From assembly GCA_018697195.1 (NCBI GenBank), contig CM031857.1, positions 50,551,471-50,615,470 of the forward strand: DNA of 64,000 nt, given 5' to 3'. Shown piece by piece: positions 38,535 to 48,190 of this stretch. A program made the position numbers and the translations under genes. Position 1 is the first letter of the stretch; every line of letters starts with the position of its first letter. The notes under the pieces were generated by a model. That model had not been told where the DNA came from and made no database searches. It was given only the letters and a program-made list of their open reading frames with translations. Origin of the DNA: Certhia americana (lineage: Eukaryota > Chordata > Aves > Passeriformes > Certhiidae).

Positions 38535-39138
38535 TGAAGGAAAGGGTGTGAGACTTTTCTTCTTGTGTTTTCTTCATTGTTTATTATTTCTTATCATTAC
38601 ATTCTGTTCTGGACCTGCAGAGTTCTTCCTTGCAGGTCAGTTCAAGGCACGAACCTCCAAAGCCCCATTACCAAATACAAATGCAAAATACCCAATGCTC
38701 TAATGCTAACTACCTAATGCTCTAATGCCCTAATACTTAACTACTAAATGTTTCATACTAAAATGCTAAATGCTCCCACCCTCAGGGTGGCGTGGATATT
38801 TATATTACAATCCACATAATCAGTATTTATAATTTTACTCCAATAACTATTATCTATGTTAGAAGGTTAGACTCTATTCTAAGCCAAGTATAATGTGCCA
38901 CCTCACTGTAGAACATGGAGCAGATGAGGAAGAAGGAGGAAGTCCAGAAGTCTCGTGGACTTCTCCATCTTGTCTTCACCTGCTTACCATCCTAAAAACC
39001 CCATATATCTAAAATTCTCACCCTGTGATAAAGCTACACACTATTCTACTATCTAATACACACTCTTGAAAACTCTGCTTCATTTCAGAGCTTAAAAGCC
39101 CTTTTTCCATGAATAAAGGTTAAAAACACTGTTTGTCA
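38535..39138 (-). mobile_element. Solo LTR of an endogenous retrovirus
   Basis: A 604-bp unit whose plus-strand ends are TG (tgaaggaaag) and CA (gtttgtca), the retroviral LTR form, flanked by a direct repeat. Read on the minus strand it has TATA-like boxes near 38831-38824 and 38806-38794, and an AATAAA signal at 38585-38580, about 45 bp before its 3' end. The order U3, TATA, poly(A) signal, short end is that of an LTR. A segment around 38770-38800 (ccctcagggtgg) and one around 38950 resemble ERVL-type songbird LTRs I recall, but the family is not certain. It has no internal viral genes, so it is a solo LTR left by recombination. A degenerate repeat of 'ctaatgc' words lies at 38690-38775. Confidence 0.7.
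38690..38775. repeat. Degenerate short tandem repeat inside the LTR
   Basis: Words of the form 'taatgct', 'taatgccc', 'taactac' and 'taaatgct' recur about ten times at spacings of 7-9 or 15-18 bp. It lies between the TATA-like boxes and the poly(A) signal of the LTR (minus-strand reading), that is in or near R, and is probably an expansion within the element. Confidence 0.65.
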
Positions 39139-39145
39139 GAGATCT
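39139..39145. repeat. Right target-site duplication of LTR
   Basis: GAGATCT, identical to 38528-38534, directly after the CA end of the LTR. Confidence 0.65.
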
Positions 39146-40655
39146 TAAAATCTCTTAAACGTGCAGAGAAATATTTCTCATAATTTCAGACTCTGACAGA
39201 ATCTGACTTCAGAATCCCTATGAAAAGTGCCTGAGAGTGCTGTGTTCACCAATGGCTTCTTACAAATTTATATGGAACGGCCTTTAAACTTCCCTACAAC
39301 CACTTTTCAGATGCTTCCATCTTAAAATCCACAACAATCTTCTATAAATGCAACTTACTTGAACTATTGATGCTCTAAGATGACAGATATTTTTCTTCTG
39401 TGAGAGAAGATATGTGACTCTTCCATCATGGCAAACTCCAACCTTCAGTGAGCACGGAACAGCCAAAAACATTGAAAAGTACCTCTTTGCTTTTGTAGTT
39501 GCTTTTGTTACTTTTCTTTTAGCACCTTAGTCCAATTAATGAACTTAAACTTATTTTCTTATTTAACTGTCACAGTCTATTTTAAAGTGAAATACAGTGA
39601 AGGAGAGAAAAGCAGGACACGTGATCAAAATTTCAACTCCACTTGTGTTGGATGAGGTTGTAAGTCTTCCAGTAAGTGCTGCCATTATGAGTAAAGGTAG
39701 CAGAACTGGGATGAAATTTGGAGGCATTTTAATCAAATGACTCCCTGCAGGCACAAACTTTGGAAAAAGAAAAAAAAAAATCCAGTCTATTTATCACAGC
39801 TCTTGCCACAGTTTCTGACCAAGCTTCTGTTCTTAGTTCTCTATTATTCTATCACCATTCACCTTCTATTGGGTTCCCAGAGTAAGGCTCAAGTAGTTGC
39901 TAAAGCATGTACTTTTCAAGAGGCTTTTTTCTTTGCACCTCTCAAGGGAGAGAAAGGGAACTTTAAGGGAACAAACTGTGAGATGAGAATGTCAGTTTTA
40001 ACCTTCAGAAATATTTGGTACTTTGCATTCAGACCACTGCAGCACTGGCCATTGTAGTTTAGTAGTAGAACTGGAAACTGAGAACCTGAAGACCTCAACT
40101 CTTCGGGATGAAAGCCCATTTAGTACAAGTATTGATTCTGGGTCACTTTCCCTCAGCAGGCATTCAGCAAGGATGCAAACACCATTTCTAAACAACAGAT
40201 TTAAGGTGGAACAGACTTCTGATGAAATACATCTTCTTTAGTTGTTGCTGATAAGTATGATAAGAGAACTTGTAACAAAATTTAATAAAGGAAAAAAGGC
40301 TTGAGAGTAAATACCTTGAAGGGCTTCTTTCAAGTCATATTTGTCGAGGTGAATTATTACACTTACTTTAGTTTAAATTTACTTTAAATCTGAACTTCAG
40401 AAGTTTTATTATTCATCAATTTACTGCATTGGGTTTTTTAAAGGAGGATTATTTTTATCGGTATCTTGACTCAAACTGTAACAGCGAAAAGACAGCTGCA
40501 TGACAAAAAGTCTACGTTTTGCAGGTAGCAAAAGATCAGGTCTAGTAAACTCCTGTAGAGTAGGTGTTAGGATCCAGTCATTAAAATTGTTCAAGAGGTG
40601 CCTCTGCTCAAATTAAGATGGAAAGGAGACCATATGCTGAAATCAATAGTAACAG
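39146..40655. other. Unique AT-rich non-coding sequence, no gene seen
   Basis: Short open frames only (106 codons at most) with no recognisable domain. No repeat is recognised. Confidence 0.6.
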
Positions 40656-40993
40656 AGTTACCTGTCTGCCCTCCCGCCTGAGGTTACCTCTTGTCAGGTC
40701 AGCTTGCTTTGGCTGGGGAGCTTGGTTTAAAAGAAGGACTGGTACAATGGATGAGGTTTAGATGTGTTCTTTAATGCATTGGAATGCTCTCCAGGCAGCT
40801 CCCAAGGCCACATGGCCTGGAGCTCCTTCCAGAGAGCACATTGTCTGAGAGCTGCGGCATCCAAAGCCGTGGGGGCATGGCTAACTTGGCCAGATATAGG
40901 GTTTACCTGTGCAGATATCTAATTGCAATTATGGGGCAGGGGCTTGACCTTATAAGTCTAAGCTCTCAGCTTCCTGCTCCCAAGGGTCCTAGG

Positions 40994-41011
40994 TTTACAC
41001 CTCGGTGTAAA
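40994..41011. other. Perfect 8-bp inverted repeat
   Basis: TTTACACC and GGTGTAAA separated by TC make an 18-bp near-palindrome inside the LTR-like block. It could be a binding site for a dimeric factor (nuclear-receptor or T-box style spacing) or chance. Confidence 0.7.
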
Positions 41012-41092
41012 GAATTTGGGCTTGGCTTTTCTATCCATTCCAGCTAATTGGACTGCTACACAATAGTATGGATTTTATTTACCCATAAACAT

Positions 41093-41149
41093 GAGGGAGG
41101 GAGAGAGAGAAAGAGAAATAGAAAAAGAGTGAGGGAGAAAAAGTGAGTG
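41093..41149. repeat. Purine-rich GA tract
   Basis: About 57 bp almost wholly A and G, with repeated GAGA and GGGA words and only four T residues. It sits inside the LTR-like block, directly beside an ATTTTATTT word. It might be a simple repeat or the remains of a polypurine tract. Confidence 0.8.
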
Positions 41150-41989
41150 ACTTTTTAAGAGAGACAGATTAAGCAAATCTGTCAAATATCACAACTCCCG
41201 ATCCTGATGGTGTCCCATTGATCCTCTTCTTCTCATCTCCTTGGTGGTGAGGGTCCCCCAAAACACAGAATCCAATAGATTAATAAGCATTTGGGCCAGG
41301 TGGGAAGCCCAGGTACTTTCCCAGGGAGACGCCAAGTTTGACAGAGTCTCTTACAATGGACTCTGGATCTGTTGTATCACTTGCATCCTGTACAGTATTG
41401 TGGCACAAGGCCTCAGGAATCAGTCTGGGGGGCTCTCAGGGGTCTTTGATGGATTACAGCACTCCCTCAGCTGCCCCTCATGTGACTGTCCCATGGATGT
41501 GGCCTTCCCAGGGTGGGAGGTTTCACAGCTGAGCTGGTTTGTGTTAGAGGGGATGGGTGTTCACTGCCTGTGATCAGGGCTTGCACCACAGCCCCGAATC
41601 TCTCCTCCCCGCTTGGTTTGGGGGAAACCAACCAAGTGTGTGCACATGGGTCTGTGGGCTGTGGCCTCACCCACCCCAAACACAGCCAGAACCCGTTTTC
41701 AGGACAGCTGCAGGGTTTGCCCTTCTTGTGAATACATTGTTCTCCCTCAGCCCTGTTCACTTCTTCCTAGCTCCGAGATAATTGGACAGGGGAGTCACCT
41801 TTATTTTATCTCAAGTTCCCTTAGGCAGCTTAACTCAGTCCAAAGCTCCAGTCAGGGGGGCATCTTCAGGGAGGGGTGGGCTTAGGTGGTCCCAACTTCT
41901 TTATACAGTTTTGCCATAAGGGGCAAAAAGTCCTTCACAACAATGTTTAAGCCACTAACCATCACATTTCAGTCTCCCACAGCAGGTTG

Positions 41990-44900
41990 GGAAAACCAAG
42001 ACTGAGTCTGTTATTCCATCAATTTCTCAGCTGGGACACAAGCCAGCATTAATAGAGGTGCTACTGGTATAAGGAAGAATTTTGTGTACCCTGTGTGCAA
42101 TCTTAATATACCGGGTGCAATTCCACATTGGTAAATATAATGCTATTATAAAATAATATAATGCTATACTTATAAATGAAAGTGCCATCTGATTGCTGAC
42201 AATGTAAATTGGTTTTGTTAGTAGTAATTTGATGAATATCAGTTGGAAAACAACACAGGTTTTTAAAATAAAATACCTATTGTAACCTTACCAGGTAAAT
42301 AGTAAACATCTCACTGAATAATTCAAGTTTGAAAGGATTTGAGTGCTCCTGAAGGCAAGAGAAAAAGTAGGAGCTCAGATGTTAGCAATGCAGACTGCCT
42401 GTTCAGGGGTCTAACTTCTGACATCCATTTTTGAAGATCATTGGCTTATACAATGAATGCTCTGCAAAGTTGCCTCTCTTATAGGGAAGTCACAGAGGGT
42501 GAATGTGAAAATATTACAGTATTGGAGGAACAACTTCTTAAATTGTCTGCAGGGGAAGGGAGAGGGAGTAGAAGAGCCTCCTTCCACATCACTGTGGCAT
42601 AAATCTGCCCAACCTTCTTTGCTAACAGCCGCAGAAAAAAGGAGAAGCTGCAGGTATCTCACATGCACTTGCAAGGGAATTTCAATTGGACCTAGGTTTG
42701 TAAACTTAACATTTTCCCAAGGGGTCCATTTAACCCTATAGCTGCTCTCTAACAGAGCTGGGTACCAGGCACTTCAGAGATTGGTGCCACAGCTGGGATT
42801 TCTTCTACCCCATGGAAGCTTCTCCCTGATATCTGTCAGTCAGTATCTAAATTATAGAAAATATTATTGAGGATTGTTTTGGGGAGGGCTGTTTATTTAT
42901 AATTACAGATGTTCTTACAGTCTACATAGGTGAAACCTTGGCCTCTCTTATCTTCTATTTCAAAGAATTCCACGTGTTAGTTATACCATGTGGTAAAGCT
43001 GGGAATACAAAAAATTACGTTGTGTTTTCTCAGAAAAAGTTCTTCAAAGGCCTTTATTCAGCTCTTCAGGCATACTCTGAGAAATACATTCCAATGGGAA
43101 ATGTCATGTCTTTTGAACTATCTGTTGGAAGTGGAAAAAATGACAAAACAAAAACGACACCCCCCCACCCCCAGCAAAATTTGCAACCCAAACAAACCCA
43201 CTGCAACAAAAGTATAGCTCCCACTGCATATGAGTTTGAATCCAAACTGCAAAGCTGAATCCAAATGCTAATCCGAGTTCAACTTCTGGATCAGGTGCAG
43301 CTAGTCAGGCATACAGATCCATGCTTGTCAAGAAGAGGCTGGTGAGGACAGATGGGAGTGATGAACCTCCTGAGGGGAGGTTTGCAAGCTGAAGAGAGGG
43401 GATGGGCGCACAGGAGGTCTCAGCCCAGAAAACAGCTTTGTTCCAGAATTTCTTGGTCCTTGAAACCAAGCTTGCAAGCTTCACTCTTTTTGAGAACCAA
43501 ACTTGGAAGCTCTAAGTATGGTGATTCACGCTACAAAATTCTGTTCTTGTAGCATTGATACCACTGCTTTCATTTCTGGTGTGCAGGATTTCACCTAGTG
43601 AAACCAGGGATTTGGGTACTGAAATTTCTTGTCATTTTCTTCAGCTAATTTTAGCAAAAAAAGGGATATGATAAACTTGTACAGAAAATATTAGAACCAG
43701 ATTTTTTTTTCTCCTACTCTTATGCTTCTTTTTCCCCACACAGTTTTATACTGCTGAATCTTTTGTTACCACAATTCTGGATCTAGTAAAAATCCCTAAA
43801 ACCAGAAGTGAAAAAACAAAACAAAAACCCACACTCATCAGATAAAGCAAAGGAAAAGATTTGAGCTACAATCTGGATCTACAGAAGGCCTCACTCCTCC
43901 TATATGTGAAATCTGTTATTCAAAGAACTTGTTGACAATTGATATAATTATTTCTAATTATTCTTGATTAGAGTCCTGGAATTATGTGATTACATCTAAA
44001 TATATGCATCATAAATGTAGAAGTTACAGCCTAGAGAAGGAGGAAATGTAATTTTATTTTTCAATTTATTCATTTTTACTAGCTAAAAGGACTCAGAAAG
44101 TTTAATTTTTGTGATGCTAAACAGAAGCTCACTGAACTCATCTTTATTACATTTGTTTTTGGCAAGTTAAGTAGTAGAACCTCTTCAGTTATGGAGGCAA
44201 AACTCATTGAGTTTTTCTAATATTTAGGAAGCCTAAAAACACTTTAGAGTTGAGTGATTGACATGCAAGTAACGTGTGTATGTATTCTTTCAACAAAATC
44301 AAGTCTGTAGTGCTAAAATAAGTAGGTTATTCCTAGGAGACTACAACCATTGGAGAAGCAGCTATTAATTCAAAGTTAACTTGTTAATTCCTCTCATGAT
44401 AGAAATTAAAACTTCATGTTTCCTTCTACTGTAAATTGAACAGTGTTCTTGGGATTGAAGAATCCAAAGATTCTTTAGCATTTCAAAATCATAATGGTGC
44501 TTTGAAGATTTTAATATGTATCAGATAAACACCTGATTTTGATTTTTTTCTTTTTTACATCTTTATTAAAAGCTGTGGCAAAGCTACTGGATCCTATTCT
44601 GCTAAAACTGAGAGTGATGTAGGCTAGGATTAATTGCTAAAGTCAAATCATTCTGCAAGAAAAGCAGAAAATTGATTGTAAAATCTTTGGTTAAGACCAT
44701 TTTTATTAAAACTGTGCATTGATTTTAAGGGTGTTGTGTCTAAGACTTCATCCTCCTATGTGAGAGAATGCTAAACAAAATAGATCCTGCCCACCAGCAG
44801 CTTGCACTATTGGATAAATTTCCACTGCAGCAAGCAGAAACTTATTGCCAGTTTAAGTCAAGATTGGAAGCATCTCACAACAAATTACTGTTGCATAAAG

Positions 44901-46230
44901 ATTCTACTGGCTAGATGAGCTTTAGTAAGTACTTAAACGACAAATATATTTCTGTTTATTAATTTATTTGAGTTGATGAAGAAAAGCACTCTGTGCATTT
45001 ACAAACCTGCAATCACATTTTAATTTATATCCACTTTCACTGTATACATGTCAGGCTGCACAAATTATGCCCTTCAGGAGAGAGTTGAAAATAGGTGAGA
45101 CCTACTGAAACTCCTCTGGCATTCTCTTTCCTCCAGAAGCCTTTCCAATGCATACAACTGGCCCATCACAAAAGCTCATCTGTCCAAACAGAATCCCTTA
45201 AGTCAAACCATAACACTTGTTTGGAGGTGGATACCAGCACTATATGTGCTCTGGTGCTAGAGGATCAGAAAATGAAGAGCAAAGATTACAACATGCTAGA
45301 AAACAGTGGCATGATCTCTGGTGGGAGAGGAAAGTTCTTGATAGATTTTAAGGCTCAGAGTAAGGAAACCTCAGCTGAAAATCACTCTCTGCAAAGAAGC
45401 TTCTCATTAACTTATGATAACCAAGAAGACAAGCATCTGTTTCTGAAATCTCTGATTCATTTGAAGTTACTGAAGAACCTCAAGCACAGATCAGGCATCT
45501 GGTCTGGAGATGCCACACCAGGCTCTCCTGTGAGCTATTGAACAGATAGTTGGTTACACCTGGCCAGCTAACACCTACTTCCTCAGCAGAGGAAGCCTGA
45601 AGGTTGGGTTTGCTTTTTGTTAGGATCTGCAAGGCTGAGCCCTTCTGCTACAAGAGGGACAATCTGGTTGCTGCCATGCTAAAAGCATGACCTAAGGTTC
45701 ATGTTCTTCCTCTGTGTCTCTGAAATGTCTTGTCCCTCATGTATGCCAGGATGGATTGCAGGGTCTGCAGTTGTAGCTGGACACTTTCAGCAGACCTGAA
45801 AACAAGACCTTGTTCTTGTCCTCTTCCTTGACAGTGGCACCCTGCACCTCATGGTCAACAGCCAGAGAAGCACACTCATCTGCATGAAGGGCATGAAGAT
45901 ACCAAAAAGTACAGAAAGACTTGTGCTCACCCTTCCCACACACATTTCCAAGTTGTGCGCCAGGGCTAGGAATTCAATAATTCTGCCACATAACCTGCAA
46001 AGAGGCCCTGTCTGTATCTATCTGTGCAGACAAGCTAAGACTGTCTGTGACCTTGCTCTTGATACATTAAACAAGCATTTCCATCACAGTCATTTGGCTG
46101 CTTCCAAGTCAATTCACTGCTTGAGCATAAATTTTTCAGGAGTAATTATATCTAATCATGTGTGACTTAAGACACGTGAGTAAACTAAAGGTTCAGCAGC
46201 AAGGCATGAGATGAATGAGAATTTGGTTGC
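41990..46230. other. Unique AT-rich non-coding sequence, no gene seen
   Basis: Open frames of 106 codons (42938-43258) and 148 codons (45095-45541) show no recognisable domain. A C-rich/A-rich low-complexity patch lies at 43140-43200. The 43.9-45.0 kb part is very AT-rich with many TAAT words. No repeat family is recognised. Confidence 0.6.
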
Positions 46231-46235
46231 CAAGG
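46231..46235. repeat. Left target-site duplication of ERVL-type LTR
   Basis: CAAGG here is repeated exactly at 46847-46851. Five bases is the usual duplication length for ERVL-type elements. Confidence 0.8.
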
Positions 46236-46846
46236 TGTCATGGCTTAACCCTGGCAGGCAGCTAAACATCATCCAGCCACTCACTCCCATCTCCAGTGGG
46301 ATGGGGGAGTGAATTAGAAGAGTAACAGTGTGAAAAATCTTACTTCAAGATAAGGATGGTATAATAGTTAAAAACCAAGCAAACCAGCAAACCAACCAAC
46401 CACAGCATACAACCCCTCCCCATTCTCTCCCCAAAGAAATACAAAAAAATAAAAGGGAGAAAACAAAGCTAAACTAAGGAAAGCAAGTGATGCAAAAAAA
46501 AAGAATTCCCAGTTGTTCACAACCAAACAACTTCTGCTCAGCTAGAATCGAAGAAATTGAGAACATCTCAACCTGAACAACCTCCCCCATGCCCCGTTTT
46601 ATTGCTGAGCATGACACCATATGGTTTGGAATATCTCTTGGGTCAGCTGGGGTCATCATTTTCCTCTCAACCTCTTGTGCACCCCCAGCCCACTCTCTGG
46701 CAGGGCAGTGAGGGAAGCAGAAAAGATCTTTACTCTGTGTAAGCACTGCTCAGCAATAACTAAAGCATCAGTATGTGTGTTTTCATCACAAACTCAAAAT
46801 AGTGTCTAACAATAAAAACAACTCCATCCCAGCTAAAATCAGTATA
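46236..46846 (-). mobile_element. Solo LTR of an ERVL-type endogenous retrovirus
   Basis: A 611-bp solo LTR. The plus-strand left end 'tgtcatggcttaaccctgg' and right end 'atcccagctaaaatcagt' match the two ends of an abundant avian ERVL-family LTR that I recognise. Transcription would run on the minus strand: the position of the family's TATA box, after 'catgctcag', reads 'caataaaac' on the minus strand, a degraded form. The 5' end (minus strand) reads TATACTGA where TGTCCTGG is expected, so the canonical TG start has become TA. An A/C-rich (AACC)n patch at 46372-46402 and long A-runs are internal. The exact 5-bp duplication sets both boundaries. No viral genes remain. Confidence 0.88.
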
Positions 46847-46851
46847 CAAGG
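46847..46851. repeat. Right target-site duplication of ERVL-type LTR
   Basis: CAAGG, identical to 46231-46235. Confidence 0.8.
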
Positions 46852-48055
46852 ACAAAAAAACATGAGCTGGGAGGTAAAAAAAAATAGAATGTAACCAATC
46901 CCAAAGAGACTGAGTAAAGCACAGACTGTTTCCAGGAAAGAAGTAGAACATGCAGCACTCAGTTTGAGTACAAAAGCTAGTCTTGGGAGGGGAGATTATC
47001 TTTGTTTTCAGCCAAGGAAAGGACAGGATGCAAGAGACCATAGCAGGATGAAACTGCCTCACTTCATGAGGGAGAGCAGCAAGATAAGATGGCCTTTGAG
47101 GAAGCAGATTTTGATAGATTCAGGCAACTGGTAGTAAGATCTCATGGGAGGCAATTAAACTGAAAATGGAATAGATGGCTATTTCTTTAAGGAAATGCTC
47201 TTAATAACAAACTTCCAACTGTCCCAGAGAGTAGGAGGTATGCGAAGTTTAGGAAGAGGTGAGTGTGTCTGGTTCCTGAGTTCTTCGTTGACGCAAAATC
47301 AAGAGGCACATAGATAAGAGAGAAAAGATTTCTGAGTGCAACTCTAAAAGAGGGAAATCTGGAAAAGAAAGACATGATATAAGATGCCTTGTTCATCTCA
47401 TAGAATTTCTTCTTAGCTTCTGTAGCAACAAAAATAATGAGGAGACAGACAGAAAATGTGTAATCCCTTATCAGTAGAGGTGGAAAGCTATTAGAATGTG
47501 TTTAATGCCTTTTGCTTGCAACTGTTAAATGATTTTTTTGCTCCCCTTGGTGAAAAGGTTAACTGCAATCAATTGACTAATCATTTCATACCCATGACAA
47601 AGGGACAAGATGCACCTCAGGGTGTATTGCAGCCGCAGCAAGAGCAGAGCTCTGTGAAGCCATGAAATAAATGAGCTTCTGGGAGGCTGGGAAAGGCAGG
47701 AATACTGCTAAGCCTGTGTGAGATGTCAGGAAAGAACCAAGCAAATCCCAGCCTTTGGGTCTCAGAAAGACCCAGCAACAAAAAAGCTTTCTGGAAACAC
47801 TTAGAAGAAAGCTAGATGTATCAACTGTCATGGGTTTACTGAGGTTACTTGGGAATAAATGTCACAAGAGAGTTTGGTAGAAGACAGGTTGAGCTACAAT
47901 TACCCCTCATTATGAGGCAGGAATTGCATGGTTTTGAAAAGTAAAGCAGAAAAACATCAGCCCTCAGCAGGAAAATAGCCTACCAATAAGGAAAGGAGTT
48001 GTCTGCTTCTCTCAGCTATAGGATGGTCAGTTCTGGATTTCTGTGACCACTTTTT
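46852..48055. other. Non-coding sequence, no gene seen
   Basis: No gene is recognised. A stretch at about 47010-47240 has a cadence similar to upstream parts of bird LINEs ('ctcatgggaggcaattaaac', 'ggctatttctttaaggaaat'), but I cannot assign it to a family. Confidence 0.5.
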
Positions 48056-48059
48056 GGTG

Positions 48060-48190
48060 CTGGAAAGACCAAATAAAATTATTGGAGAAGTGGGAAAGAT
48101 ATGGCTTATGAGGAAAGACCAAATGAATTGGGGTTGTTTAGTCTGCACAGAGGAGGCTGGTGTGTAGGTATGAGACCAAAGAGCAGTGAC
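48060..48190 (+). mobile_element. CR1 LINE internal 3'-region fragment
   Basis: The key match is 'cttatgaggaaagaccaaat' followed by 'tggggttgtttagtctgcac' and 'agaggaggctgg', corresponding to the CR1 segment 'ctatgaggacaggctgagag', 'ttggggttgttcagcctgg', 'agaagaggaggctc'. Unlike most other copies here, the terminal tail is not visible, so it appears truncated at both ends or diverged beyond sight downstream. Confidence 0.75.

Larger units (their letters stand above)
40660..41985 (-). mobile_element. LTR-retrotransposon-like block, ends unresolved
   Basis: This 1.3-kb block is clearly richer in G and C than its flanks. On the minus strand, from about 41981, it starts 'tgtgggagactgaaatg', has a TATAAAG box at 41905-41899 and an AATAAAG signal at 41805-41799, the layout of a compact LTR. 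A second AATAAA lies near 41075-41069 beside a long pyrimidine tract, and an ATTAAA near 40775. It could be one long LTR, an LTR plus internal remnant, or nested elements. The plus-strand phrase 'ccttggtggtgagggtcccc' resembles songbird retroviral LTRs as I remember them. No matching target-site duplication was found, and no gag, pol or env sequence is recognisable. Frames of 110 and 97 codons inside are judged chance. Confidence 0.45.

Noticed and set aside
41241..41573. 110-codon frame inside the LTR-like block
   Set aside because: No gag, pol or env similarity is recognisable, and the GC-rich composition explains the lack of stops.
45095..45541. 148-codon open frame, plus strand
   Set aside because: The predicted product is polar and low in structure with no family resemblance; no promoter or splice context is seen.
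47010..47240. Possible LINE 5'-part fragment
   Set aside because: Only loose resemblance in cadence; no phrase long enough to assign a family.
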